64,000 nucleotides of DNA from Marinospirillum celere (GTDB lineage Bacteria; Pseudomonadota; Gammaproteobacteria; Pseudomonadales; Halomonadaceae), in NCBI RefSeq assembly GCF_900112235.1, contig NZ_FOLH01000002.1, positions 248,001-312,000 on the forward strand, written 5' to 3'. Both the position numbers and the translations under genes were made by a program. The notes beneath the pieces were generated by a model. It was not told the origin of the DNA, made no database searches, and saw only the letters and a list, made by a program, of their open reading frames with translations. Positions 49,100 to 58,700 of the stretch are shown in pieces (position 1 is the stretch's first letter; the number at the start of each line of letters is the position of its first letter).

Positions 49100-50416
49100 T
49101 TGACGGTGCCAGCAGTACAGCCAATGCGTTTCTTAGCTCTGGGCATAAATCATAAGACGGCACCCGTTGCTCTGCGTGAACGGGTGGCTTTTACGCCATC
49201 CCAGCTGGAAGAAGCCAGTCAGCAGTTACGCAAGCATGAGAGTATCAAAGAAGCAGCCATAGTATCTACCTGCAATCGCACTGAAGTCTACACTCTCGTG
49301 GAGGCCGGGGATGCTCGTCCTCTGCTGACCTGGCTCAGTGAATTTCATGGCTTGTCGCTGGAAGAAATCGCTGAGTACAGTTATGTACATGAAGACCAGT
49401 CTGCAATAGGTCACCTAATGCGGGTTGCCAGTGGACTGGATTCCATGGTCCTGGGTGAGCCGCAAATTTTGGGACAGATCAAAGATGCCTATGATCTTGC
49501 CAAGCAGCAGCAGCTTCTGGGTTCAGGCATGGAGCTTTTGTTTCAGCAGGTCTTTGCAACGGCCAAACGTGTGCGTACGGAAACAGGTATAGGAACCAAC
49601 CCGGTTTCCGTGGCCTATGCTGCGGTCAGTCTTGCCCAAAAAATCTTTGCCGACTTGAAAGATAGCCATGCCCTGTTAATCGGCGCGGGTGAAACCATAG
49701 AACTGGTTGCGCGTCATTTGCGTCAGGCCGGGGTTCAGAAAATGACCATTGCCAACCGAACTGTGGAAAAAGCCCAGGTTTTGGCCGATGAAATGCAAGC
49801 TGAAGCTGTGGCACTGAATGCCATTCCTGATTGCCTGGTCAAGTCGGATATCGTAATTAGCTCAACCGCGGCTCCCTTACCCATACTGGGTAAGGGAATG
49901 GTCGAACGGGCGCTGAAACTACGTCGTCACAAACCCATTTTTATGGTTGATATCGCTGTGCCCAGGGACATAGAGCCTCAGGTGGACCAGCTGGACGATG
50001 TCTTTCTTTTTACCGTGGATGATCTGCAAGAAGTCATTGATGAAAACCTGGCTGCGCGACGTGAAGCGGCCCGACAGGCCGAAGAGCTGATTAGTGGCAG
50101 TGTACAGGAATTTCTGCGTAGCCTAAGGGTAAGAGATGCCGGGCGTATGATTGGTGAGTTCCGGCGCAATGCTCAGGAACTGGCCGACACTGAATTGCAG
50201 CTGGCCTTGTCCCAGTTGGATCAAGGGCAGGATGCCCGGGAAGTCTTGCAGCGCTTGACCCGCAGCCTAACCAATAAGTGGCTGCATCATCCAACACTCA
50301 AGCTCCGTGAAGCTTCGGCTGAAAATCGTGCTGATTTGCTGGCGGCGGCTTCTGAACTCCTGAATCTGACAGACCCGGAAGAGCTTTCCAAACCCCGGGC
50401 CAATAAAGAGCCCTAG
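49100..50416 (+). CDS. hemA: Glutamyl-tRNA reductase
   Basis: 438 residues; first committed step of tetrapyrrole synthesis, reducing glutamyl-tRNA to glutamate-1-semialdehyde. The catalytic Cys is in STCNRTEVY and the GINHKTAPVALRE segment opens the catalytic domain. The TTG at 49100 has GGAG at a good distance; ATG 49124 (MRFLALG) is an alternative. Divergent from the TPR-lolB-ispE operon. Confidence 0.96.
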   Translation: MTVPAVQPMRFLALGINHKTAPVALRERVAFTPSQLEEASQQLRKHESIKEAAIVSTCNRTEVYTLVEAGDARPLLTWLSEFHGLSLEEIAEYSYVHEDQSAIGHLMRVASGLDSMVLGEPQILGQIKDAYDLAKQQQLLGSGMELLFQQVFATAKRVRTETGIGTNPVSVAYAAVSLAQKIFADLKDSHALLIGAGETIELVARHLRQAGVQKMTIANRTVEKAQVLADEMQAEAVALNAIPDCLVKSDIVISSTAAPLPILGKGMVERALKLRRHKPIFMVDIAVPRDIEPQVDQLDDVFLFTVDDLQEVIDENLAARREAARQAEELISGSVQEFLRSLRVRDAGRMIGEFRRNAQELADTELQLALSQLDQGQDAREVLQRLTRSLTNKWLHHPTLKLREASAENRADLLAAASELLNLTDPEELSKPRANKEP

Positions 50417-50485
50417 CTGGCTTGAGTCTTTACTTCAGTTTTCTTTCCTGAATTTTCCTTTCAGTTCTCTGGATAAACCTCATTT

Positions 50486-51568
50486 ATGAAAACATCAATA
50501 CTCGGCAAATTGGATAACCTGCGTGATCGTTTTGAAGAGTTGTCAGCTTTGCTATCAGACCCTGAAACCATCAGTCAGCAGGATAAATTTCGCAGCTATT
50601 CAAAAGAATATGCTGAGCTGGAACCGGTCATTCAAGCCTACCAAGACTATACCCAACAGCAGGAAGATTTGGCAGCGGCTGAAGCCCTAGCCTCGGATGA
50701 AGACCCGGAAATGCGTGAAATGGGTCGAGAAGAAGCTCAGATGCTGAAGGCCGGTTTAGCCGATCTTGAACAAGAGTTGCAGCGTTTGCTTTTGCCCCGA
50801 GACCCGAATGACAGCCGGAATATTTTTCTGGAAGTCAGAGCAGGCACCGGGGGGGATGAAGCGGCCCTCTTTGCTGGTGACCTCTTCCGGATGTATACCC
50901 GCTTTGCAGAAGGCAAGGGCTGGCAGGTTGAGGTGCTCAGCGCCAATGCCAGTGAAGCAGGTGGCTATAAAGAAATCATTGCCCGTATCAGTGGTCGGGA
51001 TGTTTATTCCTGGTTGAAATTTGAATCAGGTGTGCACCGGGTGCAACGGGTTCCAGCCACCGAATCTCAGGGGCGAATTCACACTTCCGCCTGTACCGTT
51101 GCGGTGATGCCGGAAGCTGATGAAGTCGAAGATGTGAATATCAACCCGGCTGACCTGCGTATTGATACCTTCCGCTCTTCAGGCGCAGGCGGCCAGCATG
51201 TTAATACCACCGATTCAGCAATCAGGATTACCCACTTGCCAACCGGTCTGGTGGTTGAGTGTCAGCAGGAAAGATCCCAGCACAAAAACAAGGCCAAGGC
51301 TATGGCTTGGCTGGCGACCCGGCTTAAACAACAGGCTGAAGAAGAGGCCCATAAAAACCAGGCCGATGCCCGTCGTTCTCTGGTGGGCAGTGGTGATCGT
51401 TCCGAGCGCATTCGGACCTATAATTTTCCACAGGGCCGAGTCACGGATCATCGTATCAACCTGACGCTCTACAAGCTGGATGAAATTTTAACCGGCCAGG
51501 TGGATGAAGTGGTTTCTGCATTGGCGCAGGAACAGCAAACAGAACTTCTGGCCAGGCTCAGTGACTGA
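50486..51568 (+). CDS. prfA: Peptide chain release factor 1
   Basis: 360 residues, E. coli length. Terminates at UAA/UAG. The GGQ motif that triggers hydrolysis lies in [15 protein letters not shown], and a P-x-T recognition-type sequence (VPATESQGR) precedes it. Followed directly by prmC, whose product methylates the GGQ glutamine. Confidence 0.98.
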   Translation: MKTSILGKLDNLRDRFEELSALLSDPETISQQDKFRSYSKEYAELEPVIQAYQDYTQQQEDLAAAEALASDEDPEMREMGREEAQMLKAGLADLEQELQRLLLPRDPNDSRNIFLEVRAGTGGDEAALFAGDLFRMYTRFAEGKGWQVEVLSANASEAGGYKEIIARISGRDVYSWLKFESGVHRVQRVPATESQGRIHTSACTVAVMPEADEVEDVNINPADLRIDTFRSSGAGGQHVNTTDSAIRITHLPTGLVVECQQERSQHKNKAKAMAWLATRLKQQAEEEAHKNQADARRSLVGSGDRSERIRTYNFPQGRVTDHRINLTLYKLDEILTGQVDEVVSALAQEQQTELLARLSD

Positions 51569-51569
51569 C

Positions 51570-52415
51570 ATGGCCGTGACGCTTAAAAGCTGGTTGCTTG
51601 AAGCCAGTCGGCAATTACAGGAAGCAGGCCAGGAAAATGCACGCCAGGAAGCTGAAATGCTCTTGTGCCAGCAGCTGCAAAAGAATACGGCCTACCTCTT
51701 TGCCTGGCCTGAACTAACCCTGACCCCCATTCAGCAAGAACAACTGGCTAGCTGGTTGCAGCAGCGTTTGGATGGTAGGCCTTTAGCCTGGATTTTGGGT
51801 GCTTGGGAATTCTGGGGGTTAAGGCTAGAGGTTTCGCCTGCCACTCTGATTCCTCGTGCCGATACTGAATGCCTGGTTGAACAGGCTTTGAGTCTGGGCG
51901 AAGCGCCCGCTTTGCGGGTCATGGATCTGGGTACAGGAACGGGTGCCCTGGCTCTGGCTCTTAAAAAAGAACGGCCGGGTTGGCAGGTTGAGGCGGTTGA
52001 CTTTCAGCCTGCGGCAGTGACCCTGGCCAGAAAAAACGCCCGCCAGCTGGAATTGGACGTACGCATCTGGCAATCCGATTGGTGGCAGTCAGTGCCACCC
52101 GGCGACTATGATCTGATCCTCAGCAACCCGCCCTATATTCATCCTGACGACCCGCATCTCCTGCAGGGGGATGTCCGCTTTGAGCCACAAACGGCCTTGG
52201 TTGGCGGCGATGATGGTCTTGAGGCCTATCGCAAGTTGTTATCCGGGATTGAGCAGCGCTTAAAACCCGGGGGGTGGCTCCTGGTCGAACAGGGTTATGA
52301 TCAGGCTGAAGCAGTGGCCGAGCTTTTTGCCCGGGCTGGCTTGGTAGAAATCTCTGGCTTTCAGGATTATGCCGGTCAGCCTCGAATCACTCAGGGACGT
52401 CGCCCAAAAGTTTAA
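51570..52415 (+). CDS. prmC: Release-factor glutamine methyltransferase PrmC
   Basis: 281 residues (E. coli 277). Methylates the Gln of the release-factor GGQ motif. SAM-binding DLGTGTGALALALK and the catalytic N-P-P-Y in LSNPPYIHP are present. ATG at 51570, one base after the prfA stop; the longer frame from 51504 overlaps prfA and is rejected. Confidence 0.97.
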   Translation: MAVTLKSWLLEASRQLQEAGQENARQEAEMLLCQQLQKNTAYLFAWPELTLTPIQQEQLASWLQQRLDGRPLAWILGAWEFWGLRLEVSPATLIPRADTECLVEQALSLGEAPALRVMDLGTGTGALALALKKERPGWQVEAVDFQPAAVTLARKNARQLELDVRIWQSDWWQSVPPGDYDLILSNPPYIHPDDPHLLQGDVRFEPQTALVGGDDGLEAYRKLLSGIEQRLKPGGWLLVEQGYDQAEAVAELFARAGLVEISGFQDYAGQPRITQGRRPKV

Positions 52416-52570
52416 ACCTTTTATTTGGGTGTGGTTTTTATGGATATAACATGATAAAACTCTAAAAGAGGGAGAGCTTTTGGCAAGATCAACTGGATAG
52501 AGGTAGATGTGGCCCCACGATTGGATTGCCGAAGCTTTAAGCTGATATACAAAAATAAAAGGCTAGCTTC

Positions 52571-53083
52571 ATGAAAAACAATAAAACCAGAACTCTGGAT
52601 AAGATCGATCTGAAGATTCTGCAAGCCTTGCAGGATAATGCCCGTATTTCTTATGTCGACCTGGCCAACAAGGTGGGTCTGTCGACAACACCCTGCCTGG
52701 AAAGGGTTAAGCGCTTGGAGCGCAAGGGTGTGATCAAGGGCTACAAGGCCATATTGAACCCCAAGTATTTAAGGGCCAATTTGCTGGTTTTTGTGGAAAT
52801 CAGCCTGGAAACTCAATCGCCAGCAGTGTTTGATGAGTTTCGTAAGGCCGTAGCCAAGCTGCCACAGATCCAAGAATGTCATCTGGTTTCTGGACAATTT
52901 GATTATATTCTCAAGTGTAGAATTCCTGAAATGAGTGCTTATCGCCAACTCTTGGGCGATGTCGTCTTGACCCTTCCAGGGGTTAAGGAATCGAAAAGCT
53001 ATGTGGTAATGGAAGAAGTGAAAGAAGATACAGCGATTTATGTTCCTGAGCTTCAGGAATTCGAGCAGGATTGCCTGGGATGA
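52571..53083 (+). CDS. lrp: Lrp/AsnC family transcriptional regulator
   Basis: 170 residues. N-terminal winged-helix DNA-binding domain (LDKIDLKILQALQDNARISYVDLANKVG-type, about 9-60) and a C-terminal ligand-binding RAM domain (about 70-155). Length and sequence are close to the global regulator Lrp of enterics (164). It sits between prmC and moeB, which are usually adjacent, and overlaps moeB by 4 bp. The 155-bp upstream gap is AT-rich and probably holds its own promoter. Confidence 0.9.
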   Translation: MKNNKTRTLDKIDLKILQALQDNARISYVDLANKVGLSTTPCLERVKRLERKGVIKGYKAILNPKYLRANLLVFVEISLETQSPAVFDEFRKAVAKLPQIQECHLVSGQFDYILKCRIPEMSAYRQLLGDVVLTLPGVKESKSYVVMEEVKEDTAIYVPELQEFEQDCLG

Positions 53084-53841
53084 TCCAGCGTGAAATGACC
53101 GACCAAGAGCTGCTGCGCTTTAGTCGCCAGCTACTGCTGCCAGAAATTGATGTTGCCGGACAGCAGCGCCTGCTGCAAAGTCGAGTGTTGATTATTGGCT
53201 TGGGTGGTTTGGGATCACCCGTTGCGCTTTACCTGGCTGCTGCCGGGGTCGGTGAACTCCATTTGGCTGATCACGATGAGGTCGATCTTTCCAACCTGCA
53301 ACGTCAAATTGTTCACCAGGAAAGCAGTATTGGTCAGCTTAAGGTAGAGTCAGGAGCCCAGCAACTGCAACGAATCAACAGCCAGCTCAAGCTAAGAACC
53401 TATCCAGAAAAGCTGGAAGGTCAGGCGTTGTTGCAGGCCATCAGTGAAGTGGATTTGGTGTGTGATTGCAGTGATCGCTTTTCGACCCGCTTTGCCGTCA
53501 ATCGAGCCTGCTGGCAGGCTGGCAAGCCCTTGGTTTCTGGTGCAGCAATACGTTTTTCAGGCCAGCTAGCTGTCTTTGATCCTCGCCAGGAGACCAGCCC
53601 CTGCTATGCCTGCATTTATGATGAAAAAGCTCAGGACGAAGAACTCACCTGCTCGGAAAGTGGTGTTCTGGCCCCGCTAGTGGGTGTAATCGGTAGCCTG
53701 CAAGCCGTGGAAGCGATGAAGCTGCTTGCTATTTGTGGTCAACCCGCAGTGGGTAAGCTCGTCACCTATGATGCCCTAAGGGCTGAAATGCGTACCTTGA
53801 AATTGGCTAAGGATCCTCAGTGTGCCTGTTGTGGCCATTGA
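53080..53841 (+). CDS. moeB: Molybdopterin-synthase adenylyltransferase MoeB
   Basis: 253 residues of the E1-like ThiF/MoeB family. ATP-binding GLGGLGSPVALYLAAAGVG, the HDEVDLSNLQRQI segment, and two zinc Cys pairs (C-Y-A-C and C-A-C-C near the end). Activates MoaD by adenylation; ThiF or HesA function is a close alternative. ATG 53080 overlaps the lrp stop (ATGA). No other molybdopterin gene is in the window. Confidence 0.9.
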   Translation: MIQREMTDQELLRFSRQLLLPEIDVAGQQRLLQSRVLIIGLGGLGSPVALYLAAAGVGELHLADHDEVDLSNLQRQIVHQESSIGQLKVESGAQQLQRINSQLKLRTYPEKLEGQALLQAISEVDLVCDCSDRFSTRFAVNRACWQAGKPLVSGAAIRFSGQLAVFDPRQETSPCYACIYDEKAQDEELTCSESGVLAPLVGVIGSLQAVEAMKLLAICGQPAVGKLVTYDALRAEMRTLKLAKDPQCACCGH

Positions 53842-53865
53842 TGAGCGTTTGGCTGGGTTCTACTG

Positions 53866-54762
53866 ATGATTAATCGCCAATTCTTTACTGCTCCCTGGCT
53901 GTACCGCGTGGTTCCCTGGCTCTTCGTGCTGCTTTGGAGTACCGGTTTTATCAGTGCCAAATATGGCCTGCCCTATAGTGATCCCTTTACTTTTCTTAGC
54001 TGGCGGATGGGTTTTAACCTACTCTGCTTTGCCCTCTTGTTAAAACTCTTTACTGTGCAGCTGCCCCGTTCCTGGCGACTTTGGCGACAACAGCTGGTCG
54101 CTGGTGCGCTGATTCATGGAGCTTACCTGGGTGGGGTTTTTTCCGCGATTGATGCTGGTATTCCGGCTGGCTTAACGGCTCTCTTGGTCGGGCTACAACC
54201 GCTACTGACTGGGCTCTTGGTTTATCTGGTCTGGCAACAAAGGTTGGGCCTTAAACAATGGGCCGGGCTAGTCCTAGGTCTTCTGGGTGTCTTGCTGGTT
54301 TTACAGCAAACCGCAGATATGGATGTGGATAGGGTGGCGATTACCTGGCAAGGCTTGCTTTGGGTGTTGCTGGCTTTATTCGGCATTACCCTGGGCACTC
54401 TCTACCAAAAGCAGGCTTGTGATCCCCAGCCCTTGTTGGCCGCCTCTTTTATGCAGTACTCAGCGACCTTTGTGCTGGTTCTTGCGGGTGTCTGGCTGAG
54501 TGGTGAGGGGGCGGTTGAATGGCATCCAGATTTTGCTCTTGCTCTGGCCTGGTCCGTCCTGGTTCTTTCTGTCGGGGCGCTTCTGCTGCTATTGATGATG
54601 ATCAAAGCAGGGGAAGCCACGCGTACAGCCAGTTATTTTTATTTGGTGCCACCTCTGACCGCTCTGGAAGCCTGGCTTCTGTTTGATGAGCGCATGACCA
54701 CCCTGGCATTGGTAGGCATGCTGGTCACTGTCTTGGGTGTTTACTGGGCCAATCGACGCTAA
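53866..54762 (+). CDS. EamA family (DMT superfamily) transporter
   Basis: 298 residues with ten membrane helices arranged as two EamA repeats. The first opens PWLFVLLWSTGFISAKYGLPYSDP, typical of the RhaT/EamA exporters. Family members export amino acids, sugars or other metabolites; the substrate here is unknown. Follows moeB by 24 bp and may belong to the lrp-moeB transcript; Lrp regulators often control such exporters. Confidence 0.88.
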   Translation: MINRQFFTAPWLYRVVPWLFVLLWSTGFISAKYGLPYSDPFTFLSWRMGFNLLCFALLLKLFTVQLPRSWRLWRQQLVAGALIHGAYLGGVFSAIDAGIPAGLTALLVGLQPLLTGLLVYLVWQQRLGLKQWAGLVLGLLGVLLVLQQTADMDVDRVAITWQGLLWVLLALFGITLGTLYQKQACDPQPLLAASFMQYSATFVLVLAGVWLSGEGAVEWHPDFALALAWSVLVLSVGALLLLLMMIKAGEATRTASYFYLVPPLTALEAWLLFDERMTTLALVGMLVTVLGVYWANRR

Positions 54763-54772
54763 TTAGGGCGCT

Positions 54773-55633
54773 TTAGTAGCCTACTGGAATAAAGCCAAAA
54801 AGAACCAGCCCGGCCAACAGCCACAGGTACCAGGAAAAAAATCGCAGCTGGGCTCTTCTTAACAGCCTGACCACCAGGTAGAGTGCAAAGGTGCCAACTA
54901 GAGCGGCAACCAGCATACCTACCCCCATTTCCATCCAACCCAAGCGCAGACTGCTGGTGTCGGCTGAATAGACTTGAATGGCTTGCACCAGCGTAGCCGC
55001 CAGGATGGTCGGGATGGCCAAAAAGAAGCTGTATTCAGCGGCCCAGCGACGTTTCATACCAGTAAAGAGGGCGGCGGCAATGGTGATCCCGCTGCGGCTG
55101 ATCCCCGGGATGAGCGCCAAACCCTGAGCGGCACCTATAATCAAAGCCGTAGAAGGCTTGATGTCTCTAAGACCCTTGGGGCGGGGTGGCAGCTTATCGG
55201 AAATCCACAAGAGGATGCCGGTCAGGGTCAAGGTCAGGGCAACCATTTGCGGGTAGGCAAAAATGGCTTCGAAAAAAAGCTTAAAGGTAATGCCGATAAC
55301 CCCGGTAGCCAGGACGGACAGGGCAAGCAGCAATGCCAAGCGAACCGCTAAAGGGATAGGCGAGGGTTTGGCCAGCATGTTGCGCAGCCCTGACAGAGTG
55401 TCGCACGTCAAACGCCAAAGGCTGCGACGAAAGACCACGACAATGGAAATGAGGGTGCCAACATGAACGACCAGATCAAATAAAATCATTTCCGGGCTGT
55501 CAGGGGCAGGCAGGTCAGCGCCCTGACCGATCAGCCAGTGCTGGGCAAGCACTAAATGAGCCGTGGAGCTGACCGGAAGAAACATAAAGGCACCCTGAAT
55601 GATGCCCAGAAAAACCACGATGGCAATCGACAT
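54773..55633 (-). CDS. uppP: Undecaprenyl-diphosphate phosphatase UppP (BacA)
   Basis: 286-residue integral membrane enzyme recycling undecaprenyl pyrophosphate for cell-wall synthesis. The two family motifs are visible: GAFMFLPVSSTAHLVL (with catalytic Glu replaced by context around residues 12-28) and PGISRSGITIAAALFTG. About eight membrane helices. Note that most BacA proteins have the pattern G-x-x-E-[FW]-L-P-[IV]-S-S in the first motif; here Met-Phe replaces Glu-Phe/Trp. Divergent from the SMC-like operon. Confidence 0.9.
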   Translation of the reverse strand: MSIAIVVFLGIIQGAFMFLPVSSTAHLVLAQHWLIGQGADLPAPDSPEMILFDLVVHVGTLISIVVVFRRSLWRLTCDTLSGLRNMLAKPSPIPLAVRLALLLALSVLATGVIGITFKLFFEAIFAYPQMVALTLTLTGILLWISDKLPPRPKGLRDIKPSTALIIGAAQGLALIPGISRSGITIAAALFTGMKRRWAAEYSFFLAIPTILAATLVQAIQVYSADTSSLRLGWMEMGVGMLVAALVGTFALYLVVRLLRRAQLRFFSWYLWLLAGLVLFGFIPVGY

Positions 55634-55709
55634 ACTGCAAGTCCCTGACCGTTAAAAAATGCCAGCTACTATAGCAAAAGTTGCCAAGCGTGTTTCCCCT
55701 GATTTTCTA

Positions 55710-55718
55710 TGCGATAAT
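55710..55718 (+). promoter_or_regulatory. Extended -10 promoter of the SMC-like operon
   Basis: TGC followed by GATAAT (55713-55718) fits an extended -10 promoter (5/6 box), 33 bp before the proposed ATG. No good -35 is seen. Confidence 0.4.
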
Positions 55719-55751
55719 TTTTCTTTTGCCAACGGATTACAGGCACCTGTC

Positions 55752-58700
55752 ATGTCTCACTTGTTGCGTATTATCCTGATCAACAGCCACCTTGATGGGG
55801 TGGTGGAGCTGGCCCTGGATGGGCACACCAATATTTGCGGAACCAATGCCTCGGGTAAAACCACGCTCCAGCGGTTGTTGCCGGTATTTTATGGTGAACT
55901 ACCCAATAAAGTAGTGCCCAGAACGCGCAAGAAGTTTGATGAATTTTATCTACCCAACAGCAACTCTTACCTGATTTATGAATATCGCCGCGAAGACGGT
56001 GATCTTTGTCAGGCGGTATTAACCCGTAAAGCCGATGGCGGAGTGGAATACCGCTTTATCAAGGCAGGTTACCTGCCAGGTGATTATCTTCAGGAAACAC
56101 CCGAAGGCTTGCGTGCTTTTAACTACTCCGACTGGGCCAGCGGCTTACGCCAGCAGCAGCGTGTGGTTTCACCCAAACTGGCGGCCACCTCAGAATATCG
56201 CAGTATCATTCAAAATGATTTCAGTCTGCTGCGCGGTAATAGCCGTGAAGGCTTGCGTCTTCGCCAATTGGCTGCCCAGTTTAGTCTGGTCAAACAGACG
56301 CACCGGATCCGTCATATGGAAAAACTGGTATCAGCTGTTCATGCCAAGGAAGGCAAAATGGATACCTTAAAGACCATGCTGGCCGCCATTTTTGAAGAGG
56401 ATGGTGTGGAGCTTCCGGTTACCGGTGTGCGAAACACCAAGGCCAGAGAATGGATTCAGCAAATGCGGCAGTCGATGCGTTTGGACAGCCTGCAGCAGGA
56501 ATTCACCCAACTGAACAAGCTTGACCAGCAACTGGCGGCCCTGGAAGCAGAACTCTGGCAATTGCATCCCTTGTTGGAAAAGGATGCCGCCCAATTGCAG
56601 ACCCTTCAAGCCGATGAAGAAGCCCTACTCAACCAGCTGAACTATGAACTTCAGCAACAGCAGCAAAGCTATGAAGAGGAACGTAATGGTTTTAACGACC
56701 GCTTGAGTGAAACCCGCAGTGAGCTGCGTCAGGTGGAAGCTGAACTGGAAGACCTGCATGCCCGCTATGATCAGTTTATCGAAAGGGATATGCCCGGTCT
56801 GGAAGCTGACTTACAAAGCCTGACTCAGTGGCGTCAGGATCGTGAAGAACTGGATAAGCATCTCCAGTTGATGCGCGATGAACTGGGTGATTCCCAGCAA
56901 AAACTGGAAGCCCGCAAGCTGGAGCTGTCGTTAAGTCTGGAACGGCAAACACGCGAAGCCTATGCCCGCATTCAAGAGCTGCAGAATGAAAAAGAAAGTC
57001 GCCGTGAAGCCCAGGAAGAAGAACGTAGCCGCTTACAGCAAGAACAGGAGCTGCAGGTAACTGAAAACCAAACGCTCTTCCAGGAACAGCTGGATGAAAT
57101 GACCGAGCAGCTGGCCGCCATCCGAGCCCGAGAGAAGGTTTCCCAGCTGAATGAAGAGGAACTTGAAAAGCTGGAACTTGCGCAGGCACGTGTTGAGCAA
57201 GCTCAACAGCAACTCCAAGTTCACTCCAAAACTCTGGAAGCCTTGCGCCAGGAAGCAGAAACCAGCAAAGAAAAACGCCGTCAGGCCAGTGAACAGCTTA
57301 CTCAGCTTCGCCAACAGCTGAGTCTGGCTGAAGCGCGTCAGCGTGAACTGGAACGTCAGAAGGATCCTGAACAGGGAACGCTCAGACACTTTTTGCGCGC
57401 CCACCAGCCTGGCTGGGAACAAAGCCTCGGTAAGGTGCTGCGTTCGGACCTGCTGGAGCGGAGTGACCTGTCGCCACAGCAGGTAGCGGGTGATGAACAG
57501 CGCTTGTTCAACCTGCAGTTGGATCTGAATGCAATAGAGTTGCCAGATTATGCCCGTGACGAACAGGAACTGCTCCTGGCTTTGGAAGCGGCCACTCATC
57601 GGGTTGCTGACTTGCAAGCGGACAGCCAGGCCAGTGAGAAACACCTGGCTGAGTGCAATCTGGATGTCAAACAGCGTGAAGAAGCTTTAGAGGGGGCGCG
57701 GCTGACACTGCGCAAGGTCGAAGCTGAAATTGATTATGCAGTGGATGCCCGTAATCGCTTACAGGAAGAGCAGCGCCTGTTGGAAAAAGAACGCCGGGAA
57801 AGCCTGCAAGCCCAGATTCAGCAGTTGGAAGGGCGTAAGCAGCAACTCCTGGCCCAGCGTGATCAGAGTTTGGAAGCCCTGCGCCATGAATACCAAACCC
57901 AGCTCCTGGAATTCAAAGCTGACTGGCAGGAGCAGTTGCAAACCCTGGATCGCCAAATTCAACAGCAGCAAGAACAGCTACAAGCCCTGCGTGATGAACA
58001 GCAACAGCAACTGGATGAACTGGAAGCGGCCTTCAATCGTGAGCTGGAAGAAAAACAGCTGGACCCCAGACATCTGCGTGAGGTTGAAGAACGTCGCCAG
58101 CGTTTGGATGAAAAAATTCGCATCACCAGTGGCCGCCGGGATGAATTGGATGCCTATCATAAATTTATCCGCATTGACTGGGAAAAGCGCAAGCCAGAAC
58201 TGTTGCAAAGTGAAGCCCGGCTCAAGCAGGAGGCGCGCCAGGCTGAGCAGGCCCTGGAAAAACTTAAGGAAGACTTTAAAACCAAGCGTGCAGGTTACAA
58301 TCAGCGGCTGCAGCAACTGAAGAAAAGGCTGGAAGAACACCAACGGCTGCTGAACCAGCTGGGTCCTCTGGTCAGTCGTTTGGAAAGCCTGACACCACCA
58401 GAACAGCCCCCTCAACAAGCCCTGATGGCGGGTGACGTAACCGAGCGCATAGAGCGTGCTCAAAAGGCATTCACTGAAAGTGATCAATTGCGCCATCAAT
58501 TCAGAAAATCCTTGGAAGATTTTGAAGCCCATCTGATCAAGGATGCGAGCAGTGACTTTATTGATTATCTGAACAATGAACGTCAAAAATTGGAAGGCGA
58601 CCGCCCGGGTTCTGCCAATCCCCGCCAGCTCCTGCCGATTCTTGCCGGTATGCTTAAACTCCTGGAAGACCAGCAGCATCAGCTTTTGGAGCAGGGGCGT

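Noticed and set aside
57033-58679. Several long open frames opposite the SMC gene coiled coils
   Set aside because: They mirror the repetitive CAG/GAA/CTG codons of the coiled coil and give Leu/Phe/Gln-rich shadows without starts or binding sites.
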